From assembly GCF_017876795.1 (NCBI RefSeq), contig NZ_JAGIOR010000004.1, forward strand, positions 186,001 through 250,000: 64,000 nucleotides of DNA, read 5' to 3'. Below the pieces are notes generated by a model that was not told where the DNA came from, made no database searches, and saw only the letters and a list, made by a program, of their open reading frames with translations. Each line of letters begins with the position of its first letter. The stretch's first letter is position 1. The DNA comes from Rhizobium leguminosarum. GTDB taxonomy: Bacteria > Pseudomonadota > Alphaproteobacteria > Rhizobiales > Rhizobiaceae. Position numbers and translations under genes: made by a program. This document shows positions 19,611 to 28,572 of this stretch, piece by piece.

Positions 19611-20786
19611 ATGGCCGAGGAAGAGATCACGCAGATCCCGGGCGAACGCGCCGAGACGTCGACCGGCGGCCGGCTGGACAACAACCCGATCCTCAAACGC
19701 GGCGCTGTCGCGCTGGCCGTCGTCGTCTTTGTCGTCTTCGCTCTCTGGTCGATGCGAGGGCAGGACAAACCGTCCGATGGCGCGCAGTCGGAACGTGTGG
19801 TCATACGACAAACATCAGACTTCGAACCCGCCAAGGACCCGGTTCAGCCGGTAGCGACTCTGCCGCAGGTCCAGCTGCCGACGCCCGTCGTCACCGAACA
19901 GGCGCCGACGGACGATGACAAGCTGCTCGATGCTGCCCGCCGTGCGCCGGTCATCGCCTATGGCGGCGAGAAATCGCCGGCGGCGCGGCGGCAGGACCAG
20001 GATGAGGTGTCGGATCAGGCCCCGAATTACGTGCCGCTCGGCGCCAATCCTGGTGGCTTCGCCTCGCAGGGTGAAAACGAGGACCAGCGCTTCAACCGCA
20101 TGCTGACGCCGACGCAATTGCAGGGATCCCGCGCTGGCACGCTTGGCAACCGCGACTTCATCGTCGCGATGGGAACGTCCATCCCTTGCGTTCTGGAAAC
20201 GGCGCTTTCCTCCGACCAGCCGGGATTCACCAGCTGCGTCATCAACCGGGACGTTCTCTCGGATAACGGCCGCGTCGTGCTAATGGAAAAGGGCACGCAG
20301 GTCGTCGGCGAATATCGCGGCGGCCTTCGCCGTGGCCAGAAGCGCCTGTTCGTCCTCTGGAACCGGGCGAAGACGCCGAAGGGGGTGATCATCACGCTGG
20401 CGTCGCCGATAACCGATGCGCTTGGCCGCGCCGGGATCGACGGCCATGTCGACACCCATTGGTGGGAGCGTTTTGGCGGCGCAATGCTGCTGTCGATCGT
20501 CGGCGATGCCAGCTCTTATGCCAGCAGCCGGCTGCAGGACAGCGACGTCGAAGCGCAAAACACGACCAGCGCCGGTCAGCAGGCCGCGGCGATCGCCGTC
20601 GAGCAGTCGATCAATATTCCCCCGACCCTCATGAAACATCAGGGCGAACTGGTTTCGATCTTCGTGGCACGCGATCTCGATTTCTCGAGCGTCTACCGGC
20701 TTCGTGTGACGGAGCCCCGCAACCGTATCTACGACCGCGCGGTGCTTGGGGATTTCAGGCCTGCCTCGAAGCTCGTGACGAAATAG
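19611..20786 (+). CDS. virB10: VirB10 energy-sensing channel protein
   Basis: 391 residues. Short cytoplasmic N-terminus, one membrane segment (AVALAVVVFVVFALWSM), a Pro/charged linker, then the conserved TrbI/VirB10 domain: IPCVLETALSSDQPGFTSCVINRDVLSDNGRVVLMEKGTQVVGEY, KRLFVLWNRAKTPKGVIITLASP and IDGHVDTHWWERFGGAMLLSIV. The C-terminal NIPPTLMKHQGELVSIFVARDLDFS is also typical. No disruption is visible. It starts 8 bp after virB9. Confidence 0.94.
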   Translation: MAEEEITQIPGERAETSTGGRLDNNPILKRGAVALAVVVFVVFALWSMRGQDKPSDGAQSERVVIRQTSDFEPAKDPVQPVATLPQVQLPTPVVTEQAPTDDDKLLDAARRAPVIAYGGEKSPAARRQDQDEVSDQAPNYVPLGANPGGFASQGENEDQRFNRMLTPTQLQGSRAGTLGNRDFIVAMGTSIPCVLETALSSDQPGFTSCVINRDVLSDNGRVVLMEKGTQVVGEYRGGLRRGQKRLFVLWNRAKTPKGVIITLASPITDALGRAGIDGHVDTHWWERFGGAMLLSIVGDASSYASSRLQDSDVEAQNTTSAGQQAAAIAVEQSINIPPTLMKHQGELVSIFVARDLDFSSVYRLRVTEPRNRIYDRAVLGDFRPASKLVTK

Positions 20787-20794
20787 GTTCGGTA

Positions 20795-21790
20795 ATGACT
20801 GAAGCTGTTGACTCCGGCGTCGTGCGTGAACTGCTGTCACCGCTCTCTCGCTTCCTGCTCGACAAGAGGCTCTATGAGGTCATCGTCAACCGGCCAGGGC
20901 AGGTTGTCACGGAGGGGAGGGAGGGATGGCAGACCCATGACATACCGGAGCTGTCCTATGATCGGCTGATGCGTCTCGCCCGGGCGGTTGCGAGCTTCTC
21001 TAATCAATCGATCGACGAGACACACCCGATCTTGTCGGCGACCTTGCCGGACGATGAGCGGATCCAGATCGTCATCCCGCCGGCAACGACGAAGGGAACC
21101 GTCAGCATCACCATCCGCAAGCCGTCATCGGTGTCGCTGACCCTTGAGGATCTTGACCATGGAGGATTGTTTGCCGATGTGGCGCCCGTCGAGGGCGACG
21201 GGATACGATCGGACCAAAGGCTGTCGGAATTCTATCGGACCGGCGCCTACAAGGCGTTTCTCCGCGAGGCGGTGTTTGCCAGAAAGAACATCATCATCTC
21301 CGGCGCCACCGGCTCGGGAAAAACGACGCTATCGAAAGCGCTGATCCGCTACATTCCGCAAAGTGAGCGGATCATTTCCATCGAGGACACACCGGAGCTG
21401 GTGGTCCCGCAGCCGAACCATGTTCGGCTCTTCTATTCCAAAGGCGGGCAAGGGCTCGCCAAAATCGGTGCCAAGGACCTGCTCGAATCCTGCCTGCGCA
21501 TGCGGCCCGACCGCATCCTGCTGCACGAACTCCGAGATGGGACGGCCTTCTACTATATCCGCAATGTCAACTCGGGCCACCCGGGCTCGATCACGACGGT
21601 CCACGCCGATTCCGCCCGCCTCGCCTTCGAGCAGCTGACATTGCTGGTCAAGGAGTCGGAGGGTGGTGGGGACCTCGAACGGCACGACATCTTCGAGATG
21701 CTGACGGTCGCGGTCGACATCATCGTCCAATGCAAGCGGATCGACGGTCGGTTTCGGGTGAGCGAGATTTACTATCGAGATGCCGAATGA
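20795..21790 (+). CDS. virB11: VirB11 hexameric ATPase
   Basis: 331 residues from ATG 20795. N-terminal domain (LLDKRLYEVIVNRPGQV), Walker A GATGSGKTTLSKALI near residue 170, Asp box RIISIEDTPEL, His box GHPGSITTVHADS. It powers assembly and transport in intact T4SSs. The last gene of the remaining virB cluster, convergent with the PIN toxin 18 bp further on. It looks intact although the operon is not. Confidence 0.94.
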   Translation: MTEAVDSGVVRELLSPLSRFLLDKRLYEVIVNRPGQVVTEGREGWQTHDIPELSYDRLMRLARAVASFSNQSIDETHPILSATLPDDERIQIVIPPATTKGTVSITIRKPSSVSLTLEDLDHGGLFADVAPVEGDGIRSDQRLSEFYRTGAYKAFLREAVFARKNIIISGATGSGKTTLSKALIRYIPQSERIISIEDTPELVVPQPNHVRLFYSKGGQGLAKIGAKDLLESCLRMRPDRILLHELRDGTAFYYIRNVNSGHPGSITTVHADSARLAFEQLTLLVKESEGGGDLERHDIFEMLTVAVDIIVQCKRIDGRFRVSEIYYRDAE

Positions 21791-21807
21791 TCCGTAGCAT
21801 TCGCCCG

Positions 21808-22260
21808 TCATTTGCTCGTCGTCGGTTTGTTGTCATAATCCACCAAAAGCGGTGGATCTCTGAAGGGGTCGAGACATGGTACGCGAAAGTCAGCGAAATC
21901 ATTCAGGTTGCGTGTGACAATGACAAGCCGATGCGTTTTCGCGACCGCAGCGATACCGGCGTCCATCACATGCTTTTCCCTCGCGCCGACAAAGGAAGCC
22001 CATTCCTTCGTTGCAGCTGCATCGAGGCTCAGAACGCGATCGGGCCCGAAGCTGTTTTCAAACTCGGCTATTGCATCCAATTTGGCCTGAGCTTTTTTCG
22101 GGTCCTTTTTCAGCTGCGCCTCAGCGCCCTTCCGTTTCTCGAACAGCGTGAAAACGCATATCGCCAGCTCGCTGTCGTCGACGGATTTCTTCCACTTAAT
22201 GACGTTCTGATGCGTATCCATTGAACGGATGACGGACTCGTCGAGCAAATACTTAAGCAC
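21808..22260 (-). CDS. PIN-domain toxin (VapC-like)
   Basis: 150 residues with the PIN acidic pattern: LDESVIRS at the start, an internal glutamate region (VFTLFEKRKGAEAQ) and the C-terminal block KHVMDAGIAAVAKTHRLVIVTRNLNDFADFRV. Such enzymes are metal-dependent RNases. The gene lies 14 bp downstream of a DUF433 protein gene, a known antitoxin arrangement. Convergent to virB11. Confidence 0.85.
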   Translation of the reverse strand: MLKYLLDESVIRSMDTHQNVIKWKKSVDDSELAICVFTLFEKRKGAEAQLKKDPKKAQAKLDAIAEFENSFGPDRVLSLDAAATKEWASFVGAREKHVMDAGIAAVAKTHRLVIVTRNLNDFADFRVPCLDPFRDPPLLVDYDNKPTTSK

Positions 22261-22274
22261 TCCGAGGCCTTGTC

Positions 22275-22868
22275 TTAATCATCATCAAAGACACCGCTTT
22301 TAATAAGGTTGGAAATTCCGCGTTTCAGGGACGTCGAAGGATAAGGGCGTCCCTTTTTAGGATATGCCCGCGCGAAGTCGATCGCATGTTCAATTTGGCC
22401 ACGCTTGAGCGAGGGGAAATCCTCCAGAATGTCCTCAATAGAAGCTGCAGGATACAAGGCAGCCACCTGATATGCGGGAATATCGGTTCCTTTGATAAAA
22501 GGTTCCCCTCCCTTCATCGTGATTGATCCCTTGATTGTTTCGAGCAGTCTCAATCTCCTCTTGAGCTTCGCGTCGCTCTGCCGAAGATCCACGACAAGCG
22601 CGCCGAATCGCGCGGTCGTGGCCGTTTCCGGAAGCCTAGATAGTTCCTCGTAAAGACGGCGTTTGCCCACGCCGGACAGCGCTTCACCAATTTCGCGATC
22701 CATTGTTAGAAACCGCAGCTCAGCTCTTCCGAGAAGACGTTGAGCCCGCGGTCCGGCTTTAACCAAGGTGGATTTGACGACCTTCTTGTCGACTGCATTT
22801 TGAACGTCCGTAGGAGAGCGATCCACCAGGAAACTCGCTTCCGTAACCGTAAACTCCATACCGCTCAT
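22275..22868 (-). CDS. DUF433-type antitoxin partner of the PIN toxin
   Basis: 197 residues. The N-terminus looks like a helix-turn-helix (VTEASFLVDRSPTDVQNAVDKKVV). The C-terminus is a DUF433 domain (GEPFIKGTDIPAYQVAALYPAASIEDILEDFPSLKRGQIEHAIDFARAYP). Antitoxins of this type bind their own promoter; a 26-bp near-perfect inverted repeat lies 12 bp upstream. The second ATG at 22859 is an alternative start. Confidence 0.82.
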   Translation of the reverse strand: MSGMEFTVTEASFLVDRSPTDVQNAVDKKVVKSTLVKAGPRAQRLLGRAELRFLTMDREIGEALSGVGKRRLYEELSRLPETATTARFGALVVDLRQSDAKLKRRLRLLETIKGSITMKGGEPFIKGTDIPAYQVAALYPAASIEDILEDFPSLKRGQIEHAIDFARAYPKKGRPYPSTSLKRGISNLIKSGVFDDD

Positions 22869-22880
22869 GTCGATAATCCT

Positions 22881-22906
22881 AATTCAACTCCATTTGGAGA
22901 TGAATT
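22881..22906. promoter_or_regulatory. Inverted repeat ahead of the DUF433-PIN pair (candidate operator)
   Basis: AATTCAACTCC and GGAGATGAATT are inverted with one mismatch around a 4-bp centre (ATTT), between the antitoxin start and an AT-rich promoter-like stretch. Position and symmetry fit an autoregulatory operator. Confidence 0.55.
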
Positions 22907-23021
22907 AATATAAGTGCCCACGGCCGCTCGGGTCAAGCTAGCTTCATGCAGTCGAGATCGTCCGCGCGATGTCCTTCCTTTTGGGTTATCTGCGTCGCTG
23001 GACCAAGGCAGCGGATGCGGA

Positions 23022-24212
23022 TCATGGCAAGCGCGGCATTTCGCCGTCGGCCACACGCCAGATCCACGGCGTCATCTCGGCTCTCGCGGCAATCATTTCA
23101 TTCAATGCAACCTCATAGTTTTCGTCGGCCTTCGTGGGAACGATGAACATAGCGACCGGCGCTGGCCTTGCCTCCGGTAATGTCACGGAGGCAATCGGCT
23201 GGTCGCGGGAAAGATCGAACCGCAGCCCTTTCACGCTTCGGCGCTTCAGGCCGGAGAGCCGGTCGAGAAGACGCTGTTCATGGATATTTTCGAACGGAAT
23301 CCAGTTCTCGTTGACCACCATCATCGCAACTTCCTCGACCGACGCGATCCCCGCTCCCGAAATGCCGAACGTGGCGATGACGATGAGATGGAACCCTTCG
23401 TTGGATCGCCACAGTTCCAGCTCGGTTTCATATCGGGCGTTCAACCGCTTCCACGCACCCTCGTCGATCATGAAGGGGAAAGGCAGGTGTCGCACCAGTA
23501 TCTTATGGCCGTCGCGGGTCGACGAAAACTCTTTCACCTCCGCGACCGTCATCATCAGTTTGCGCGGACCGGGACCAGTCGCCTGGGCGCCGGCCAACAT
23601 CGCTGCGCGCCTGGCGGAAATCCCTTCCTTGTCCTCCTGGTGAAACACTTCGGGGACGAAAAGGACGTCGCTGAGCGGGCGGCCGCGGACGATCATCTGC
23701 TTTGCTGCATTCAACAGGCTGCTGCGGACGCGACCCCAGCCGCGTCTCCCAGCCCATAGTGACGTCCATTCCGTAAGCTCCCCTGTCTCCCAGAGATAAT
23801 GGAGCATCGCCCTGAGCGAGAGCTTTTTCGGATCGCTTCGCACCGTTTCCGACGGCTCAGAGGGCATTGTCGAAGTCAATCGGTTCCCTCGCTTCGACAG
23901 CGAGAAATCGAGTTTCAGCATAGCCGCGCCCGTCGCCGCGTCGATCTGGATGGCAATCCCGATCAACGGTCCGAGGCCGGATAGCTCATACGGTAGTTCG
24001 TAGGATGGGCATCTGGGATCGTGATCGCGCCCTGATAGCGGCATGCGCTTGATCAGGAATTGGTCATCAACGCGGGCGATATACATGGCAACGGCCGGCT
24101 CACGGCATCGGCAAAGCGGCCTGAGCTTCTGTTCGTAGGCGCGTTCGAGCTGTGACCGAAACTCTGGAGCGCTTTCATCAAGCGTCTGGTTGCCAATTAA
24201 AAACTGTCGCAC
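23022..24212 (-). CDS. DUF1173 family plasmid protein
   Basis: 396 residues. The start MRQFLIGNQTLDESAPEFRSQLERAYEQKLRPLCRCREPAVAMYIAR with the Cys pair, followed by HDPRCPSYELP, is diagnostic for DUF1173 proteins found on rhizobial and other alphaproteobacterial plasmids. The rest is a mix of strand-rich segments (ILVRHLPFPFMIDEGAWKRL, HLIVIATFGIS). Biochemical function is unknown. It is encoded on the opposite strand to the ParB-like and DUF932 genes. Confidence 0.85.
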   Translation of the reverse strand: MRQFLIGNQTLDESAPEFRSQLERAYEQKLRPLCRCREPAVAMYIARVDDQFLIKRMPLSGRDHDPRCPSYELPYELSGLGPLIGIAIQIDAATGAAMLKLDFSLSKRGNRLTSTMPSEPSETVRSDPKKLSLRAMLHYLWETGELTEWTSLWAGRRGWGRVRSSLLNAAKQMIVRGRPLSDVLFVPEVFHQEDKEGISARRAAMLAGAQATGPGPRKLMMTVAEVKEFSSTRDGHKILVRHLPFPFMIDEGAWKRLNARYETELELWRSNEGFHLIVIATFGISGAGIASVEEVAMMVVNENWIPFENIHEQRLLDRLSGLKRRSVKGLRFDLSRDQPIASVTLPEARPAPVAMFIVPTKADENYEVALNEMIAARAEMTPWIWRVADGEMPRLP

Positions 24213-24320
24213 ATCGTTCCTCGCTTCCTGATCGAAACTGGGATACGTGGGCGTAGCACGAGATTCGTGGATTATACTAGTGGAAACTAGTTAGTTTGGG
24301 AACGGCCGCTGGAGGTGCTT

Positions 24321-25541
24321 TCATCGCCATAGGCAAGAAAGGGGAGCCGCGGCGAGCCGATCACCGAATGGCACAACATCGGTGCCGTCGTAAAGGACGA
24401 TGCCGAAGGCGAATTTCTCCCCACATGCGTCCGCAAGCGTCTTCAGGCCCCCGAAATCGCTGGCCCTGACCGTGGCGCTTGCTTTCACCTCGATCCCGAC
24501 GATCATCCCATCATCACGCTCGAGCACGACATCCACCTCACGCATCGCTTGGTCGCGGAAGTGGTAGGGAGCCAGCCGCAGATCCGAGCCCGACATAAGC
24601 TTCAGGATTTCGGAAAACACGAAGCTCTCCAGGAGTGCTCCAAGCGTTCCGCGATCAGCCTTCACCCTGTCAAAGGTCAAACCTCGTGCCGTGGCCAGCA
24701 CACCGGAATCGAGGAAATGCAGCTTCGGTGTCTTGACGATCCGCTTGACGGCATTGGTGTACCAAGGCTGTAGAGTGGCGATCAGGAAGATCTGTTCCAG
24801 AAGGCCGACATATCGCTGTGCCGTCTTGTAGCTGACGTTGATACTCGACCCAAACTGCGAATAGTTGACCAACTGGCCCGAATGTTCGGCTAGCAGCCGC
24901 ACAAATTTGGGAAGATCGGTCAATTTCTCGACGTCGGCGATGTCACGCAGGTCGCGCGTCAGAACCGAGGTCAGGTATGCTCGCACCCAGTCCTGGCGCC
25001 GCCGCTCGCTTTCACGGGCAATTGCTTCCGGAAATCCGCCGAGAAGAACGAGGCGGACGAGATCGTCTCCGATGATCGGTTCCCGATTACCCTGTAGCTT
25101 TCCTTCGAACAGCCGTTCCAGAAAGGTGGACGTCGCGCCTTCTACCTCCGCTCGGGCGAGCGGCAACATTCGAATCGTTTCCATGCGACCTGCCAGGCTA
25201 TCGGCGACGCGCGGCAGTGTAGGGACGTTCGCGGAACCGGTTAGCAGGAAGCGTCCTGGGCGATAGTCCTCGTCCACCGTCTTCTTGATTGCCAGCAACA
25301 AAGCCGGCGCGCGTTGGATCTCGTCGATGACGGCGCGATCGAGACCACGAATGAAACCTGCGGGATCGGATTGGGCGGCGGCAAGGACTGTCTGATCGTC
25401 GAGCGTGATATAGCTGCGTGCTTTTTCGTCCATTTGCCGGACCAGCGTGGTTTTGCCCGCCCGACGTGGCCCCACAATCAGAACCACCGGAGTGTCGGAG
25501 AGGGCTTCCTCTACTCGCCGTTCTACAAACCGCTGGTACAT
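24321..25541 (-). CDS. AAA ATPase with DUF4143 domain
   Basis: 406 residues from ATG 25541 (CGGAGA lies about 10 bases upstream; an ATG at 25577 is also open). Walker A GPRRAGKTTLVRQ near residue 30, Walker B-like AVIDEIQRAP, sensor LLTGSANVPTLPRVADSLAGR. The C-terminal DUF4143 nuclease-like half ends with LLESFVFSEILKLM, EVDVVLERDDGMIVGIEVKASATV. This widespread family is thought to act in defence or as a toxin-like ATPase-nuclease; direct function is unclear. Its promoter region holds four regularly spaced boxes at 25559-25632. Confidence 0.9.
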   Translation of the reverse strand: MYQRFVERRVEEALSDTPVVLIVGPRRAGKTTLVRQMDEKARSYITLDDQTVLAAAQSDPAGFIRGLDRAVIDEIQRAPALLLAIKKTVDEDYRPGRFLLTGSANVPTLPRVADSLAGRMETIRMLPLARAEVEGATSTFLERLFEGKLQGNREPIIGDDLVRLVLLGGFPEAIARESERRRQDWVRAYLTSVLTRDLRDIADVEKLTDLPKFVRLLAEHSGQLVNYSQFGSSINVSYKTAQRYVGLLEQIFLIATLQPWYTNAVKRIVKTPKLHFLDSGVLATARGLTFDRVKADRGTLGALLESFVFSEILKLMSGSDLRLAPYHFRDQAMREVDVVLERDDGMIVGIEVKASATVRASDFGGLKTLADACGEKFAFGIVLYDGTDVVPFGDRLAAAPLSCLWR

Positions 25542-25558
25542 GCGTTCCGATCTCCGAA

Positions 25559-25632
25559 AATTAGAGTTATAAAGCATGACAATTAGAAGTTGGCGATCCG
25601 TTAATTAGAAGTAACATCTCCGAAATTTAGAG
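25559..25632. repeat. Four TCTAATT-type boxes at exact 22-bp spacing
   Basis: TTAGA occurs at 25561, 25583, 25605 and 25627, each 22 bp apart, within AATTAGAG, AATTAGAA, AATTAGAA and AATTTAGAG. On the gene's strand these read TCTAATT. The outer two copies also share a longer 16-bp block (TCTCCGAAAATTAGAG and one-mismatch TCTCCGAAATTTAGAG). Two helical turns between boxes would put bound proteins on one face of DNA. Confidence 0.7.
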
Positions 25633-25715
25633 GCTACGGCAGCGTGGAGCCGTGCACAACCCTATGCCGCGGGTCTGTTAGACCGGCAGCTGTTGGCATG
25701 GTGGAAGAGGGAGAG

Positions 25716-25760
25716 TGGGGCCGGAAAGGCTTGGCCTGGCGGGTTTGGAGAGCGCCGGCG
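25716..25760 (+). promoter_or_regulatory. Leader motif ahead of the toprim gene
   Basis: AGAGGGAGAG and, 35 bp later, GGGTTTGGAG match the paired blocks at 10336-10376. The gap 25633-25914 otherwise holds no supportable gene; a TCCTTG block at 25846, 69 bp before the ATG, resembles the structured leaders at 30.3-30.9 kb. Confidence 0.35.
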
Positions 25761-25914
25761 CAGGCCGGCCCGTTTCTCGCTCTCGACAGGTTTCTCATGA
25801 ACGTGAAGTTTTCTCCGCCTGCGATGAGCAAAAAGGGCCTCGCACTCCTTGTCCTTCTGACGCAGCGCCATCGGCTGATCGACGCCGCCAACCACTCGTG
25901 ACGGAGACGATCCC

Positions 25915-26952
25915 ATGTTATCCGCCTCCGAACTGGCGGACCGTCTCGCGCAAGATGCAGAAGCGGTCTGCCGCCATTATCTCTCCGCTGGCCGGCGCGC
26001 CGGCAACTACTGGATCGTCGGTGATGTCGCAAACAACAAGGGTCGATCGCTCTATGTCCAGCTGACCGGCCCGCGTGCCGGCCGGTGGACGGACGCGGCG
26101 ACCGGACAGTACGGCGACCTGCTAGATCTCGTGCGGGAGACCTGCGGCCTCGTGGATTTCCACGACATTGCCGATGAAGCACGGCACTTCCTCAGCCTTC
26201 CGCAACCCGAACCGGCATCGCTCCAAACGGGCGACGCCGGCGGCGATGCATCACTCGATCGACCGGCGACGGAACGGGCGAGGCGCCTGTTTCGCATGAC
26301 GCTGCCGCTGGCAGGCACGCTTGCCGACAGCTACCTGCGCAAACGTGGGATTCTTCGGGCATCCGAGCATACCGCACTCCGCTTTCATCCGTCCTGCTAC
26401 TATCGGGATCTGGTGACCGGACGCGCGACCAGCTATCCGGCGCTGATCGCAGCCGTGACCGATGCCGGCGGCGCAATCACCGGCGTGCATCGCACCTGGC
26501 TCGATCCGGATGGTGGCGGTAAGGCCACGGTTGAGGATCCCCGCCGTGCACTCGGCGGTCTTCTCGGCAATGCCGTGCGTTTCCGTTTCCCGACCTCGGC
26601 TCCCGTAACAGTGATGGTGGCCGGCGAAGGTCTCGAAACCATCCTGTCACTTGTTGCTCTCATGCCCGGCCTGCCGATGGCGGCGGCGCTGACAGCCAAT
26701 CATCTCGCTGCCTTCCGGCTCCCGCTCGGATGTCGGCGCCTCTATATCGCCGGCGACGCCGACGCAGCCGGCCGGCACGGCATCGAGGGCTTGAGCCGAC
26801 GAGCCCAGGCGCTTGGAATCCTGCCGCTGGTGCTTGCCCCCGAACTCGGCGACTTCAACGAGGATCTGCGTCGGCTCGGTTCTGACCGACTGACGGCGTG
26901 GCTGCGGGAGCAACTCGTGCCTGATGATGCGGTTGCGTTTCTGCCAGCGTGA
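25915..26952 (+). CDS. Plasmid primase/toprim-domain protein (DUF7146 type)
   Basis: 345 residues. N-terminal part has DVANNKGRSLYVQLTGPRAGRWTDAATGQYGDLLDLVRE, then YLRKRGILRASEHTALRFHPSCYYRD and GVHRTWLDPDGGGKA, typical of plasmid DUF7146 proteins. The C-terminal toprim segment shows VMVAGEGLETILS and RRLYIAGDADAAGRHGIEGL (Glu and DxD metal-binding pattern). A role in plasmid or conjugative DNA replication is inferred from domain content. The start follows ACGGAGACG. Confidence 0.85.
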   Translation: MLSASELADRLAQDAEAVCRHYLSAGRRAGNYWIVGDVANNKGRSLYVQLTGPRAGRWTDAATGQYGDLLDLVRETCGLVDFHDIADEARHFLSLPQPEPASLQTGDAGGDASLDRPATERARRLFRMTLPLAGTLADSYLRKRGILRASEHTALRFHPSCYYRDLVTGRATSYPALIAAVTDAGGAITGVHRTWLDPDGGGKATVEDPRRALGGLLGNAVRFRFPTSAPVTVMVAGEGLETILSLVALMPGLPMAAALTANHLAAFRLPLGCRRLYIAGDADAAGRHGIEGLSRRAQALGILPLVLAPELGDFNEDLRRLGSDRLTAWLREQLVPDDAVAFLPA

Positions 26953-27279
26953 TGGCGGTCGGAAAGCGGCAGGCGGGGAGGAACCGGTCGCCTGCGGGAG
27001 CTGGTCCGCGGTGTTCTCCGTTATGATGAGCGCGCGCCTGCGGGCCTGCGGAGAGGCGACCCTTACCACGCGGGTCACGGGCCTGCAGCGGGTCAGTCAG
27101 GCTTCTTCCCCTGTCGGACCGCAAGCCCCCGACATTCCTCGCGGGTCAAGAAACCCTCCTTCCGCCGCCCGGCGCTTCGCTGGGCCGCGGCGCTACGCTT
27201 GCGGTTCCGGCCCATCTCCGCGTGAAGGGGGATCGCCGCCAGGCCGCGAGAGGCGCGGCCGCAATCGTAGGAGATTATC
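26953..27279. other. GC-rich intergenic leader before the DUF2493 gene
   Basis: No supported gene. The last 110 bp contain GGTTCCGGCCC near 27203, about 71 bp before the ATG, faintly like the leader family at 29.7-30.9 kb, and several GC-rich inverted repeats. Confidence 0.4.
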
Positions 27280-28221
27280 ATGGACCTTTCGCTTCACCCC
27301 GAAGACGGCTACGAGCCCCACCACGCTTCTTCCCCGACCGACCGCTTCATCTACGAGATGCAGCTCCACGGCCATCGCCCTTTCCAGGACGAGCCCGATC
27401 CGCGGCCGCTGCCCGAGGAGCCAGTCGTCCAGTCTGCTTTGACGGCGATCTTCGAGGCTCTGTTCGAGATGCTGGGCGACACGCGGCTGGAGCCCGATCT
27501 CGAAGACCTGCTCTGGTCGATCCCCAACCTCTTCCACCGCGCCGGCGAGCGCATTCAGCGCGAGCTCAGCCGCAATGAAGAGGCACAGCGGACCGGCCAG
27601 CGCGAACAGGATGGGAGCGAGGTGAAGAGCTTCGAACTCGAACGCCACGTCGCCGAGGGCATCACGCTACTGGAGCGCCGCAACGCCTTCGAGTTCATGC
27701 GTGATTTTTCGGCCGACCTCTTCGAAGCTCAAACCGGCTCCTCCTGGCGCCCGCGCACCGGTTCCAAAGTCAACCACTCCAATATGACGGCGGCGATGAT
27801 CGACTCCAGAGATTTCCTGTCCGCCCGCCGTCGCGCCGAAACCGAGGTCTTGATACCGACCGGCACCAAGATCGCTTTCTCCGGCGGCATGGACTACAAC
27901 GACCATGATCGGATCTGGGCAAAACTCGATCAGGCCCATGCCAAGCATCCCGAGATGGTCCTCCTGCATGGCGGCTCCCCGAAGGGCGCGGAGCGCATTG
28001 CTGCCTGCTGGGCCGAAGCCCGCAAGGTGACGCAAATCTCCTTCAAGCCGAACTGGACAAAGCATGCCAAGGCTGCCCCGTTCCGCCGCAACGACGACAT
28101 GCTGTCCGTCCTGCCCGCCGGTGTGATCATTTTCCCGGGCTCAGGCATTACCGGCAACCTCGCCGACAAGGCGCGCCGCCTCGGCATCCCGGTCTGGCGG
28201 GCTATGGGGGATGGCGCGTGA
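27280..28221 (+). CDS. DUF2493 (SLOG-like) plasmid protein
   Basis: 313 residues. The C-terminal third is a DUF2493 domain: TKIAFSGGMDYNDHDRIWAKLDQAHAKHPEMVLLHGGSPKGAERIAACWAE, then FKPNWTKHAKAAPFRRNDDML and GVIIFPGSGITGNLADKARRLGIPVW. This is a Rossmann-like nucleotide-binding fold of the SLOG superfamily. The N-terminal part is acidic and helical. GGAG precedes the ATG. Function is unknown; a nucleotide or nicotinamide ligand has been proposed for the superfamily. Confidence 0.88.
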   Translation: MDLSLHPEDGYEPHHASSPTDRFIYEMQLHGHRPFQDEPDPRPLPEEPVVQSALTAIFEALFEMLGDTRLEPDLEDLLWSIPNLFHRAGERIQRELSRNEEAQRTGQREQDGSEVKSFELERHVAEGITLLERRNAFEFMRDFSADLFEAQTGSSWRPRTGSKVNHSNMTAAMIDSRDFLSARRRAETEVLIPTGTKIAFSGGMDYNDHDRIWAKLDQAHAKHPEMVLLHGGSPKGAERIAACWAEARKVTQISFKPNWTKHAKAAPFRRNDDMLSVLPAGVIIFPGSGITGNLADKARRLGIPVWRAMGDGA

Positions 28222-28305
28222 GCGCCATTTTCCTACATTCACGTAACACAGCTTGCATTTCGAGCAATTTGTGTACACAATTCCGTCGAACTATGGAGCC
28301 TTTCA

Positions 28306-28572
28306 ATGTCTGAGCCTCGACCGAATGCAGCATCTCCCCGCCGTGTGGGCGTGCGGGAGTTTCGTGGCAATTTGACATCCTTCCTAAAGCAGATTCAGGA
28401 AGGGCAGAGGTTTGTTCTGATGTCCCATCATAAGGTCGTTGCCGAAATCGGTCCTCCATCAGCCGATGTGGCCGTTCGCAAGCCTGGCGCTTTGCGCGGC
28501 AAGATTAGAATTTCGGACGATTTCGACAGCCTGCCCGCAGATGTCCTGAAGGCGATGGAAGACGGGACGTGA
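28306..28572 (+). CDS. Phd/YefM-type antitoxin
   Basis: 88 residues. PRRVGVREFRGNLTSFLKQIQEGQRFVLMSHHKVVAEI is the Phd/YefM N-terminal DNA-binding and dimer fold; the acidic C-terminal tail (DDFDSLPADVLKAMEDGT) would wrap the toxin. It overlaps the PIN toxin gene by 4 bp (GTGA). Confidence 0.92.
   Translation: MSEPRPNAASPRRVGVREFRGNLTSFLKQIQEGQRFVLMSHHKVVAEIGPPSADVAVRKPGALRGKIRISDDFDSLPADVLKAMEDGT

Noticed and set aside
25559..25632. CRISPR array
   Set aside because: The repeated part is only 5-8 bp with 22-bp period; no 25-40-bp repeats, spacers or cas genes.
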